From Nocardia gamkensis NBRC 108242 (GTDB taxonomy: Bacteria; Actinomycetota; Actinomycetes; Mycobacteriales; Mycobacteriaceae), in NCBI RefSeq assembly GCF_001612985.1, contig NZ_BDBM01000016.1:95067-159066 (forward strand): a stretch of 64,000 bases of DNA. Reading direction: 5' to 3'. This document shows, piece by piece, positions 56,767 to 64,000 of this stretch. The notes below the pieces were generated by a model, which had not been told where the DNA came from, made no database searches, and worked only from the letters and a program-made list of their open reading frames with translations. Both the position numbers and the translations under genes were made by a program. Every line of letters starts with the position of its first letter. Positions within the stretch are counted from its first letter, which is position 1.

Positions 56767-58212
56767 ATGTCCCTCGCGCGGTTACGCACCCAGATGACCC
56801 GCCGGAAGCCGCTCGGCGCGGTCGAGGACGAAGGCGCTCCCGCGGACGAACAGCTGTCACGGTCGCTGGGCCTGTGGCAGCTCACCGCGATCGGTGTCGG
56901 CGGCATCATCGGCGCGGGCATCTTCACCTTGGCGGGCGCGGTCGCGCACTCGGTCACCGGGCCTTCGGTGTTGATCTCGTTCCTCATCGCGGGTGTGGCG
57001 AGCGCCGCCGCCGCGCTGTGCTACGCCGAATTCGCCGGGATGGTGCCCAAAGCCGGATCCGCCTACACCTACGGATACGTGTCGCTCGGCGAGATCGCGG
57101 GCTGGTTCATCGGCTGGGACCTGCTGCTGGAATACGTCGCGGTCGCGGCGGTGGTGGCCATCGGCGTGTCCGGGTACTTCAAATTCCTGCTTGAGCAGGT
57201 CGACATCACGCTGCCGGATTGGATGATGGGCGCCGCGGGCACCGGCGACGGCCATGTCGTCGACGTGTTCGCGATGCTTTTCTGCCTCGGCACCGCCTGG
57301 CTGCTCTCGCGCGGCATCCGCAGCGTCGGCCGGTTCGAGACCGTCGCCGTCGGCATCAAGGTAGCCCTCGTCGTGCTGATCATCGTGCTCGGCGTGTTCC
57401 ACATCGACAGCTCGAATTACACCCCCTACTTCCCGTTCGGCACCGGCGCGGTGTGGACGGGCGCGGCCACCGTGTTCTTCGCCGTGTTCGGCTACGACGC
57501 GATGAGCACCGCCGCCGAGGAGTCCACCGACGGCAAGAAGCACCTGCCGAAGGCGATCATCTATTCGCTGGCCATCGCCATGGCGCTCTACGTGCTGGCC
57601 ACCCTGGTGCTGACCGGCATGCAGAAATACACCGAGATCAGTCCGACCAGCGGATTCTCCACCGCCTTCGAGTCGGTCGGGCAACCGGGCGTCGCGAACA
57701 TCATCGCGGTCGGCGCCATCGTCGGCATCGTCACCGTGGTGCTCACCTTCATGCTCGGAGTCACCCGGGTCTGGTTCGCCATGAGCCGCGACGGGCTGTT
57801 GCCGGAGTGGTTCGCCAAGACTCATCCGGTCCGGAAGGTGCCCACCCGGGTGACCTGGATCGTCGGCATCGGATCGGCGCTGATGGCCGGGTTGCTGGAC
57901 ATCACCGTGGTCGCCGAACTGACCAATATCGGCATCCTGATGGCGTTCATCGTGGTGTCCGTCGCCGTGATCGTGCTGCGGCGCACCCGCCCCGACGAGC
58001 CGCGCGAGTTCCGCCTGCCGTTCATGCCGGTCGTGCCGCTGATCGGCATCGGGTTCTCGGTGTACCTGATCTGGTCGCTGCCCTGGGAGACCTGGGCGCG
58101 TTTCGTGATCTGGCTCGTGGTCGGCCTGATCGTCTACTTCAGCTACTCACGCAACCACGCCGAACTCGAGCGCACCCGCCCCGCCGCGGTGGAAGGTCCG
58201 GCGACCTCCTGA
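56767..58212 (+). CDS. APC-family cationic amino acid transporter
   Basis: A 481-residue transporter with 12 or more helices. The CAT-type motifs [20 protein letters not shown] and [17 protein letters not shown] are present (the first spans helix 1). It lies 91 bases after pruB on the same strand and might import a substrate used by the amino acid catabolic genes around it, though proline itself is not indicated. The ATG at 56767 has GAAAGG six bases upstream. Confidence 0.85.
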   Translation: MSLARLRTQMTRRKPLGAVEDEGAPADEQLSRSLGLWQLTAIGVGGIIGAGIFTLAGAVAHSVTGPSVLISFLIAGVASAAAALCYAEFAGMVPKAGSAYTYGYVSLGEIAGWFIGWDLLLEYVAVAAVVAIGVSGYFKFLLEQVDITLPDWMMGAAGTGDGHVVDVFAMLFCLGTAWLLSRGIRSVGRFETVAVGIKVALVVLIIVLGVFHIDSSNYTPYFPFGTGAVWTGAATVFFAVFGYDAMSTAAEESTDGKKHLPKAIIYSLAIAMALYVLATLVLTGMQKYTEISPTSGFSTAFESVGQPGVANIIAVGAIVGIVTVVLTFMLGVTRVWFAMSRDGLLPEWFAKTHPVRKVPTRVTWIVGIGSALMAGLLDITVVAELTNIGILMAFIVVSVAVIVLRRTRPDEPREFRLPFMPVVPLIGIGFSVYLIWSLPWETWARFVIWLVVGLIVYFSYSRNHAELERTRPAAVEGPATS

Positions 58213-58339
58213 CACGCCCATGGAACCGAACCGGCCCACCAGGCGATATCCATTGCAGAATGGTCGTTCGACTGCATGAGTCGGGAATATCGGCATCGGC
58301 GACGGCCGCGCGGCGCGAGCCCGGAAGGAGCGGTAGCGG

Positions 58340-59749
58340 ATGGATCTCCAGGAGGTCGTCTCGTCGGGGGTGCTCGAACAGCGCGAACTGCTGGCGCAGC
58401 GCGCGCTCACCGCGGAACAGTTGGTCGAGGCGACGCTCGACGGCATCGATGCCGCCGCCGACCTCGGCGCCTTCACCCACGTCCTGCGGGACGAGGCCAG
58501 GGCCGAGGCCGTCGAGCGGGATCGCGAGCGCGCCGCGGGCGCCACGGTCGGCCCCTTGCACGGGGTGCCGGTCGCGGTGAAGGACGAATTCGACGTCGCG
58601 GGCGTGGTGACCACCTTCGGCACCAGAGCCAACTCCACGCCCGCCGTTGCCGACGCCGAAGCGGTGCGCAGGCTGCGAGCGGCCGGGGCGATCATCGTCG
58701 GCAAGACCGCGATGCCGGAATTCGGGCAGTGGCCGTTCACCGAGTCCAGCACCTTCGGCGTGGTCCACAACCCGTGGGACCCGCGCCGCTCGGCCGGGGG
58801 TTCGAGCGGCGGGTCCGCCGCCGCGGTGGCGGCCGGTCTGGTGCCGGTCGCGCTCGGCGGCGACGGCGGCGGTTCGATCCGGATCCCTGCGGCGTGCTGC
58901 GGATTGTTCGGCCTCAAACCGCAACGCGGGCGCGTGCCGATCGCCCCGAACGAGCATCTGTGGTGGGCGCTGGGGGTCGCCGGGCCGCTGACCCGAGGTG
59001 TGCTGGACTCCGCCGTCGTCTACGACGTCATCCGCGGCAGCAGCCCCACCGACCGATTCCGGGCGCCGGATCCGGCGACCTCGTTCGAGGCGGCGGCACG
59101 CGGACCGGTCCGGCCGTTGCGCATCGGCTACAGCACGAAATCACCCATCCCTCTGGTCAAACTCGATCCACAGCATGTCCGCGCCGTCCGCGACACCGCG
59201 AAGCTGCTCGCCGAGCTGGGCCATACCGTAATGGAGATCGACCCCGCTTACCCGGATTCCACGCACGCCTTCTACCCGCAGTTCTTCGGCGGCGTGCGCG
59301 CCGAATTGCCGGAGGTGGATCACCCGGAACTGCTCGAACACCGCACCAGGCAGACCCTCACGCTCGGCGCCTGGGCGCGCAGGCCGGTCGTCGAATGGGC
59401 GATCCGGCGCGGCGAGGCGGTGACGCGCAAGGCCGATCGCATTTTCACCGAGTGCGATCTGCTGTTGACGCCCACCATCGCGATCCGCCCACCCCTGCTC
59501 GGTGTGCTCGACGGGGCGAACACGGTGCGCGCTCAGCTCGCCTCCGTTCCGATGGTCGCCTACACCGCCATCTGGAACGTCACCGGACACCCCGCCGCCT
59601 CCGTACCCGCCGGTGTCGGCGACGACGGGCTTCCCTTGTCGGTTCAGCTGGTCGGCCCCACCAACGGCGAGACGACGATCCTGCCGATCGCCGCGCAACT
59701 CGAGCAGGCGCGCCCGCATCCGCGTCCGGCGCTCCGATCTGCCGGATAA
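58340..59749 (+). CDS. Amidase (amidase-signature family)
   Basis: A 469-residue amidase-signature enzyme. The catalytic triad is complete: K81 in VAVKDEF, the cis-serine in [11 protein letters not shown] (155/156) and the nucleophile S179 in [16 protein letters not shown]. Such enzymes hydrolyse carboxamides to acid and ammonia; the substrate is not known. A GntR regulator and an MFS transporter follow on the same strand, suggesting a catabolic unit. Confidence 0.9.
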   Translation: MDLQEVVSSGVLEQRELLAQRALTAEQLVEATLDGIDAAADLGAFTHVLRDEARAEAVERDRERAAGATVGPLHGVPVAVKDEFDVAGVVTTFGTRANSTPAVADAEAVRRLRAAGAIIVGKTAMPEFGQWPFTESSTFGVVHNPWDPRRSAGGSSGGSAAAVAAGLVPVALGGDGGGSIRIPAACCGLFGLKPQRGRVPIAPNEHLWWALGVAGPLTRGVLDSAVVYDVIRGSSPTDRFRAPDPATSFEAAARGPVRPLRIGYSTKSPIPLVKLDPQHVRAVRDTAKLLAELGHTVMEIDPAYPDSTHAFYPQFFGGVRAELPEVDHPELLEHRTRQTLTLGAWARRPVVEWAIRRGEAVTRKADRIFTECDLLLTPTIAIRPPLLGVLDGANTVRAQLASVPMVAYTAIWNVTGHPAASVPAGVGDDGLPLSVQLVGPTNGETTILPIAAQLEQARPHPRPALRSAG

Positions 59750-59794
59750 CAGACCCCGATTCACCCGGCGCCTCGTAGCCGGAGCACGGCCGCG

Positions 59795-59812
59795 TAGGAT
59801 ACAACTTGTGTC
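59795..59812 (+). promoter_or_regulatory. Leaderless promoter and operator-like dyad of the GntR gene
   Basis: TAGGAT at 59795-59800 is a -10-type box and the GTG start follows 7 bases later, so the message should be leaderless. GATACAACTTGTGTC (59798-59812), nearly symmetric around ACAA-C-TTGT, overlaps both the box and the start codon, and could be the autoregulatory GntR site. Confidence 0.6.
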
Positions 59813-60449
59813 TAAGACGTATTCATCGGCTGAGCAGGCCTATCGCGCCGTGAAGGAGCGAATCCTCTCCGGCGCGCTGGCCGGGGGTGAGCTGATCAGC
59901 GAGGGCGAGATCGCCGCCGATCTGGGCACCTCCCGCACGCCGGTGCGCGAGGCGTTCCTGCGGCTGGAGACCGAGGGCTGGATGAAGCTCTACCCCAAGC
60001 GCGGCGCGCTCGTGGTGCCGATCCCGCCCGACGAGGCCGAGCATGTGGCGCATGCCAGGTACGTGGTGGAGACCGCGGCGGTCCGCAGCGCGACCGCGAA
60101 CGACACCGGCATGCTGATCGAGGCGTTGCGTTCCTCGATCGAACGGCAGCGCGACCTGGCCGCCGCGGGCGACCTCGACGGATTCGCCGTGGCGGACACC
60201 GACTTCCACCGCACCTACGTCCTGGCCGGTGGCAATCCGCTGCTGTCGGGGTTCTACGACTCGCTGCGCGAGCGCCAGCGCCGGATGAACAGCGTCGCCC
60301 TGCGCCGCGGCCCGGTCGACATCACCCGGATCATCGAGCAGCACGCGCGGCTGGCCGATCTGGTCGCCGCAGCGGACGTCGACGGGTTCGCCGACGCGCT
60401 GGTCGAGCATCTGTCCGGCGTGCACCAACTGCAACTCCGCGGCCGGTGA
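59808..60449 (+). CDS. GntR-family regulator (FadR/FCD type)
   Basis: A 213-residue regulator. The N-terminal winged helix is ISEGEIAADLGTSRTPVREA; the rest is an FCD ligand domain with the conserved arginine/histidine positions (ADTDFHRTYVLAGGNPLL). It probably senses a small acid and controls the amidase and transporter around it. The GTG start is leaderless by sequence. Its stop overlaps the ATG of the MFS gene. Confidence 0.9.
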   Translation: MSKTYSSAEQAYRAVKERILSGALAGGELISEGEIAADLGTSRTPVREAFLRLETEGWMKLYPKRGALVVPIPPDEAEHVAHARYVVETAAVRSATANDTGMLIEALRSSIERQRDLAAAGDLDGFAVADTDFHRTYVLAGGNPLLSGFYDSLRERQRRMNSVALRRGPVDITRIIEQHARLADLVAAADVDGFADALVEHLSGVHQLQLRGR

Positions 60450-61732
60450 TGGCCACACTCACCGGCACAGCGCCCCGCGCATCGGTCGTTGTCTCCGGAC
60501 GGTGGCGCGGCGTCGCGGCCGCGATGTTCGCGATCGCCTGGGGCGGAAACGAATTCACGCCGCTGCTGGTGATGTACAAGAACAACGGCCTGGCGGCCAC
60601 GACCGTCGATCTGCTGCTGTTCTACTACGTGCTCGGCATCGTGCCCGCGCTGCTGATCGGCGGTCCGCTGTCGGATCGCCACGGCCGCCGCGCCCTGCTA
60701 CGGCCCGCGCCACTGATCGCCGCGACCGGATCGCTGCTGCTCGCGTTCGGGTCGGGGTCGGTACCGGTGCTGTCGGCGGCGCGGGTGCTGTGCGGCGTCG
60801 CGCTCGGGCTGGCGATGGCGGTCGGGGGCAGCTGGCTCAAAGAGCTGGCGCAACCGCCGCACGGTCCGCGGCTGTCCGCGGGCACCGGCGCGCGCCGCTC
60901 CGCGATGAGCCTCACCGGCGGCTTCGCCGTGGGCGCTTGCTGCGCCGGCGTGCTCGCGCAATGGGCGCCGTGGCCGAACTCCCTGGCGTACCTGATCAAC
61001 GTGGGCCTGTGCCTGATCGCCGCCGTGTGGGTCAGGCGTGCGCCGGAAACCGTCCCGTACCGCCGCGATCCGCGTCGGCTCCGTGATGACCTGCGGATTC
61101 CCGCGGCCGGGCACCGCCGCTTCCGCATGGTGGCGATTCCGGTCGCCTTGTGGCTGTTCACTTCCGGCGCGACCGCGTACGCGGTACTGCCCGCGCTGAT
61201 GGCACCGCAAGTCGGCGCGGCGCCGATCGCGTTCTCCGCCGTGCTGTGTGTCATCACGCTGGGCTGCGGATTCGCGATCCAGTCCGTCGCGCGGCGGATC
61301 GACCGGACCGGCACCGCGCGGGCGGCCGTGGTGGCGCTGGGCTCGGTCACGGTCGGGATGATCCTCGCGGCGGCGGCTTCCGACCTGCTGACCCTGTGGG
61401 CGACTCTGGCCGCCGCCGTGGCGCTCGGGGCCGGCTATGGCATCGGTCTGGTGGCCGGGCTCCAAGAGATCGAGCGCATCGCCCGCCCCGGCGATCTCGC
61501 CGGGCTGACCGCGGTGTTCTATTCGGCCAGCTACCTCGGTTTCGGCACTCCGGCACTGCTGTCGTTCCTGCACGACGCCTATGGCCTCGGCTATCCGGCG
61601 ATGCTCGGCACGGGCGCGCTGGCGGCGGCCGGATGTCTCGGCCTGTTGCTGCGCGACTACCGGGATCGACCGTCACCCGGCGGCGGGCTCATCCCTTCGG
61701 TGTCAGCAGGACCAGCGGAATCTCGCGCGTAG
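60449..61732 (+). CDS. MFS transporter
   Basis: A 427-residue permease with 12 predicted helices. The motif GGPLSDRHGRRALL between helices 2 and 3 is the MFS signature. Its start overlaps the GntR stop (TGATG), so the two are co-translated; the amidase lies upstream. It may import the amidase substrate or export a product. Its end overlaps the convergent nitroreductase-family gene by 44 bases. Confidence 0.85.
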   Translation: MATLTGTAPRASVVVSGRWRGVAAAMFAIAWGGNEFTPLLVMYKNNGLAATTVDLLLFYYVLGIVPALLIGGPLSDRHGRRALLRPAPLIAATGSLLLAFGSGSVPVLSAARVLCGVALGLAMAVGGSWLKELAQPPHGPRLSAGTGARRSAMSLTGGFAVGACCAGVLAQWAPWPNSLAYLINVGLCLIAAVWVRRAPETVPYRRDPRRLRDDLRIPAAGHRRFRMVAIPVALWLFTSGATAYAVLPALMAPQVGAAPIAFSAVLCVITLGCGFAIQSVARRIDRTGTARAAVVALGSVTVGMILAAAASDLLTLWATLAAAVALGAGYGIGLVAGLQEIERIARPGDLAGLTAVFYSASYLGFGTPALLSFLHDAYGLGYPAMLGTGALAAAGCLGLLLRDYRDRPSPGGGLIPSVSAGPAESRA

Positions 61733-62120
61733 TCTTCGTCTGATAGTCGGCGTAGTTCTTCGCCGCGGAGGTGACGCGGGGCCACAGCGCGGCCCGTTCC
61801 TCGGCCGTGGCCACCCGAGCCGTCATGGGCACCTTCGGACCGCTGCGCACCGATACGACGACGTCCGGATTGTCGCGCAAGTTCAAGAACCACGCCGGGT
61901 GCACGGGGTCGCCGCCACGGGAGGCCACGACGACGTAGGTGTCGCCGTCGACGACCGGGGCCGTGAGCATCACCGCGTGCGGCCGACCGGATTTGCGGCC
62001 GGTAGTGGTGAGTTCGAGCGACGGCATGCCGCCGAACTCGTTGCCCAGCTTCCCGAAACTGACCTTCAGCAGGGCGCGATGCACTGTATTCATGGTCTTC
62101 AGCGCGAAATTCGGGGGCAT
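61689..62120 (-). CDS. Deazaflavin (F420)-dependent nitroreductase-family protein
   Basis: A 143-residue split-barrel protein of the Ddn type, which uses reduced F420 to reduce quinones or nitro compounds. LELTTTGRKSGRPHAVMLTA and WFLNLRDNPDVVV are family motifs. GAGGATCGC precedes the ATG at 62120. It lies 92 bases downstream of another small split-barrel oxidoreductase gene on the same strand. Confidence 0.9.
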   Translation of the reverse strand: MPPNFALKTMNTVHRALLKVSFGKLGNEFGGMPSLELTTTGRKSGRPHAVMLTAPVVDGDTYVVVASRGGDPVHPAWFLNLRDNPDVVVSVRSGPKVPMTARVATAEERAALWPRVTSAAKNYADYQTKTTREIPLVLLTPKG

Positions 62121-62212
62121 GCGATCCTCACGATCGGCTCGACATTCGGTCCGGCTCACCACCTCTCAGCGGGAGGCGTGAATCGGACTTTACCCGAACC
62201 GGCGCCGCCCAC

Positions 62213-62632
62213 TCAGCGCGCGGACCATCCCGACCAGCGCGCCACATCGATGGCGATCACCGGCCCCGGGGGCGGCTGTCGTTCGTACTGGGGATAGCGC
62301 GCGGTCAATCGGCGGATCGCCGCTTCCGCCTCGGCGCCCTCCGCGATGCGGGCGTCTCCGTCGGCGCGGGCCCACCACAGCTGGGTCCAGTCGTCACCGT
62401 AGCGGTCGACGAGCACGGTGACCGCCGGGTTCGCCGCGATATTCGCCAGCCTGCGCAGCGCGGTGGTCGTCTTCGGCTTCGCGTCCACACTGGTGTAGAT
62501 CACCTCGCCCGCCACGACGAACACGATGGGCACCAAATGCGGGCGCGCCCGCGCCGAAATGGTCGCCAACCGCGCGACCGGACTGATCGCGAATCGTTTG
62601 CGCGCCTCCTCGGAACTCAGTCGCACACCCAT
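62213..62632 (-). CDS. PPOX-class F420-dependent oxidoreductase (TIGR03668-type)
   Basis: A 139-residue split-barrel protein. VARLATISARARPHLVPIVF and VLVDRYGDDWTQLWWARADG match the PPOX/F420 family TIGR03668. The reaction is unknown. GAGGAG lies directly before the ATG at 62632, so the GTG at 62626, six bases further in, may be the real start. It is divergent from the EspR-like gene across a region full of dyads. Confidence 0.85.
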   Translation of the reverse strand: MGVRLSSEEARKRFAISPVARLATISARARPHLVPIVFVVAGEVIYTSVDAKPKTTTALRRLANIAANPAVTVLVDRYGDDWTQLWWARADGDARIAEGAEAEAAIRRLTARYPQYERQPPPGPVIAIDVARWSGWSAR

Positions 62633-62649
62633 CTCCTCGAGGCCGTATT

Positions 62650-62777
62650 CCCCGTAAATCGGGGATCGAGTCTGTTCCCTCCCCTATGCAACCGGACATT
62701 TGCCGTGAAATCACGGGGATCGACTGCTCCCACGCTACGGTCGAGTGAATGTTTGACCCGTCAAGAGGCAAATGTCC
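62650..62777. promoter_or_regulatory. Cluster of inverted repeats in a divergent promoter region
   Basis: Four symmetric elements occur in 128 bases. CCCCG/CGGGG flank 62650-62664. CCGTGA/TCACGG (62703-62708, 62711-62716) are perfect with a 2-base centre. TTGAC/GTCAA (about 62753-62764) has a 2-base centre. A long-range pair GGACATTTGCC (62694-62704) and GGCAAATGTCC (62767-62777) is a perfect 11-bp repeat 62 bases apart. The arrangement suggests multi-site binding and DNA looping, as for EspR-type regulators. Confidence 0.55.
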
Positions 62778-62796
62778 CCAGAAGGTGGAGGCGGTC

Positions 62797-63213
62797 GTGG
62801 ACATCGATATCACTGCCCGGCTGAACCTAGCGTTCGAGATGTGGGAGCGCGCGCACGGACGCCCGCTCGCCGACGATACGGTCGAGATGTGGGTGACGGC
62901 AGCCGGGTACGACCTGGAGCCAGGTTACCTCGCGAGCGTCCGGCGCGGACAGCTCACCACGCTGCCCGAGCAGGCTCGCGCCGGGCTGGCCCATGTGTTC
63001 GGGCTCGACCCCAACTACTTCGTCTTCGACCCCGGGCCCGATCGGGACGACGACGCCGAAGTGATCGCGCACCTGGACAATTCGGCCCTGCGCCGCCTCG
63101 GGCAGGCCGTGAACGGCGTGTCGCTGCGCACACTGCTGTACCTGGAGTCCGTCGCCGAAGTACTGCGCGAGGCCGACGGCCTGCCTCCGTGCGAGCAAAC
63201 CGCACAACTCTGA
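62797..63213 (+). CDS. EspR-like XRE-family regulator
   Basis: A 138-residue protein. ITARLNLAFEMWERAHGRP, GYLASVRRGQLTTLPEQARA and GLAHVFGLDPNYFVFDP resemble the helix-turn-helix and linker of mycobacterial EspR-type nucleoid regulators; the C-terminal helices (NSALRRLGQAVNGVSLRTLL) fit the dimerisation part. The GTG at 62797 has GGAGG five bases upstream; an ATG at 62749 is less likely. It is probably autoregulated through the dyads before it. Confidence 0.75.
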   Translation: MDIDITARLNLAFEMWERAHGRPLADDTVEMWVTAAGYDLEPGYLASVRRGQLTTLPEQARAGLAHVFGLDPNYFVFDPGPDRDDDAEVIAHLDNSALRRLGQAVNGVSLRTLLYLESVAEVLREADGLPPCEQTAQL

Positions 63214-63648
63214 TCTGAACGACAGCGGCTCGGTTTCGGCCCCCGGCTCGGCAAACCCGGCGGGCCGGCCACACCGCAGATTCCTCGGCGCACTCGCGCC
63301 GTACGCTACTCGCCGATGCGGCCGCCGTGCGCGCCGATGATCTGATTTTCCGATATCACGTCGGTATTACGGCTGCCCGCACGAGCGCGGGCCGCCGTCG
63401 GTGAATTCCAGGCAAACGAGAATTCGACAATTCCGCACCGGCCGCACTGCCGCAAGGCGCTTTTCTCCCGTCGCCAGCGCAATCCGAGCATCGGCACGGC
63501 AGCGCGAATTTCCGCTCTCACCGCGTGCCTCCCGGAATCCATCCGAGTGGCGCCGCACCGCCCCTGCCGCTATGCTCGGGCCGCGAAGTTTCGAAAATGC
63601 TTGTCGGTCTGCGTATTTGGGGGATGGGGCACGCAGAAGGGGGCAACG
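63214..63648. other. Intergenic region, about 435 bases
   Basis: No gene that I can support. The middle is AT-richer than average (around 63345-63375). A short open frame on the minus strand (63306-63542) has no ribosome binding site and unlikely composition. The right end probably carries the promoter of the last gene. Confidence 0.45.
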
Positions 63649-63665
63649 ATGCCATTTCCCGGCGG

Positions 63666-64000
63666 TGAGCGCGAGTGCGGAAGTACTGAACTTGTCAGAG
63701 TTGTTGAATGCGGCGGCGAATGAGTCCGGCGAAGACCCTGTTCGCCGACCGAAACCGCCGTACGCGACATTGTCGGCCTGTGTTGTCGCGTCCGCGGCCG
63801 TCGTCGCGGCGGCGGTGTACTGCGCACCCGTCGAATTCCGGATTTCACTCGCCGCGGGTGCCACCGCCGCGGCTGTCGCCCTGTGCGCCGCCGTGACGGC
63901 GGCGGTCCACTTCCGCGGGGAAGCCCGGCACGCCAGGCGGGATGCCCGCCGCGCCCGCGACGGGCGCGCGCTCGCCGACACGGGCGCGCAAGCCGAGGTC
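63666..64000 (+). CDS. Membrane protein, possibly a sensor kinase (partial)
   Basis: A frame starting at GTG 63666 runs off the right edge (111 residues). After a polar start (SASAEVLNLSELLNAAANES) come two hydrophobic segments (LSACVVASAAVVAAAVYC and AAGATAAAVALCAAVTAAV) and then a charged, coiled-coil-like helix (HARRDARRARDGRALADTG). This layout is seen in actinobacterial membrane sensor kinases, but the diagnostic part is outside the window. The GTG has no strong ribosome binding site of its own; an upstream ATG at 63649 does, in another frame. Confidence 0.5.

Noticed and set aside
63306..63542. A 78-codon minus-strand frame in the last intergenic region
   Set aside because: No ribosome binding site, no recognised motif and unnatural composition.

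Overview
The window is about 64 kb of GC-rich (roughly 70 %) actinobacterial chromosome. The gene content points to a mycolate-producing actinomycete, most likely Nocardia or a close relative: a PucR-type regulator next to pruA/pruB as in mycobacteria, F420- and deazaflavin-type oxidoreductases, a DinB/DUF664 protein of the mycothiol type, an EspR-like regulator, two transmembrane Ser/Thr kinases, an IdeR-like iron box and many promoters that read as leaderless. This assignment is inferred from gene content, not from a database match. No rRNA, tRNA or CRISPR array was found.

Layout. 1-5.6 kb: the end of an unrecognised gene and its terminator, a TerD-AIM24 fusion, a metallophosphoesterase, a DUF664 protein and two small secreted proteins. 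5.8-9.0 kb: a GAF/winged-helix/BTAD-like regulator followed by an aldehyde dehydrogenase-DUF779 pair. 9.2-18.4 kb: transporters, a DUF4345 protein, a NylB-like serine hydrolase, a luciferase-like oxidoreductase, a nitroreductase and a siderophore-interacting protein sharing an intergenic region with an IdeR-like box, and a CNT nucleoside transporter. 18.6-25.4 kb: an amino acid permease, then a three-gene NitT/TauT-type ABC operon divergent from a CitA/CitB-type two-component system, with a perfect 12-bp palindrome between them. 25.6-38.7 kb: metabolic and membrane genes, including a Ser/Thr kinase, an M50B-like membrane protein, gluconokinase, a PucR-family protein, a CocE-type hydrolase, a dienelactone hydrolase and a PQQ-type sugar dehydrogenase. 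38.8-43.7 kb: an OhrR-Ohr-quinone oxidoreductase operon, a phytoene-dehydrogenase-like oxidoreductase, and a TetR/hydrolase divergent pair.

43.7-50.4 kb is the accessory part. It mixes intact genes (a MerR regulator with its own dyad, a CYTH protein, a zinc-ribbon protein, a DUF3237/SnoaL pair) with debris: the tail of an XRE/TPR-like protein, a truncated serine recombinase with its upstream site, a GNAT acetyltransferase broken by two frameshifts, and other fragments. It also holds an unrecognised gene pair (a secreted protein overlapping a cytosolic one) beside the recombinase remnant.

50.4-64 kb: a Ser/Thr kinase whose extracellular part looks like a tandem duplication of a cysteine-containing domain, the proline catabolism locus (PucR regulator divergent from pruA-pruB), an amino acid permease-amidase-GntR-MFS run, two F420/PPOX-type oxidoreductases, an EspR-like regulator behind a cluster of dyads, and the start of a membrane protein that runs off the end. 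No complete novel defence or biosynthetic system is evident. The best candidates for new biology are the TerD-AIM24 fusion, the secreted/cytosolic pair at 45.5-46.5 kb, the duplicated kinase sensor and the dyad cluster at 62.65-62.78 kb.
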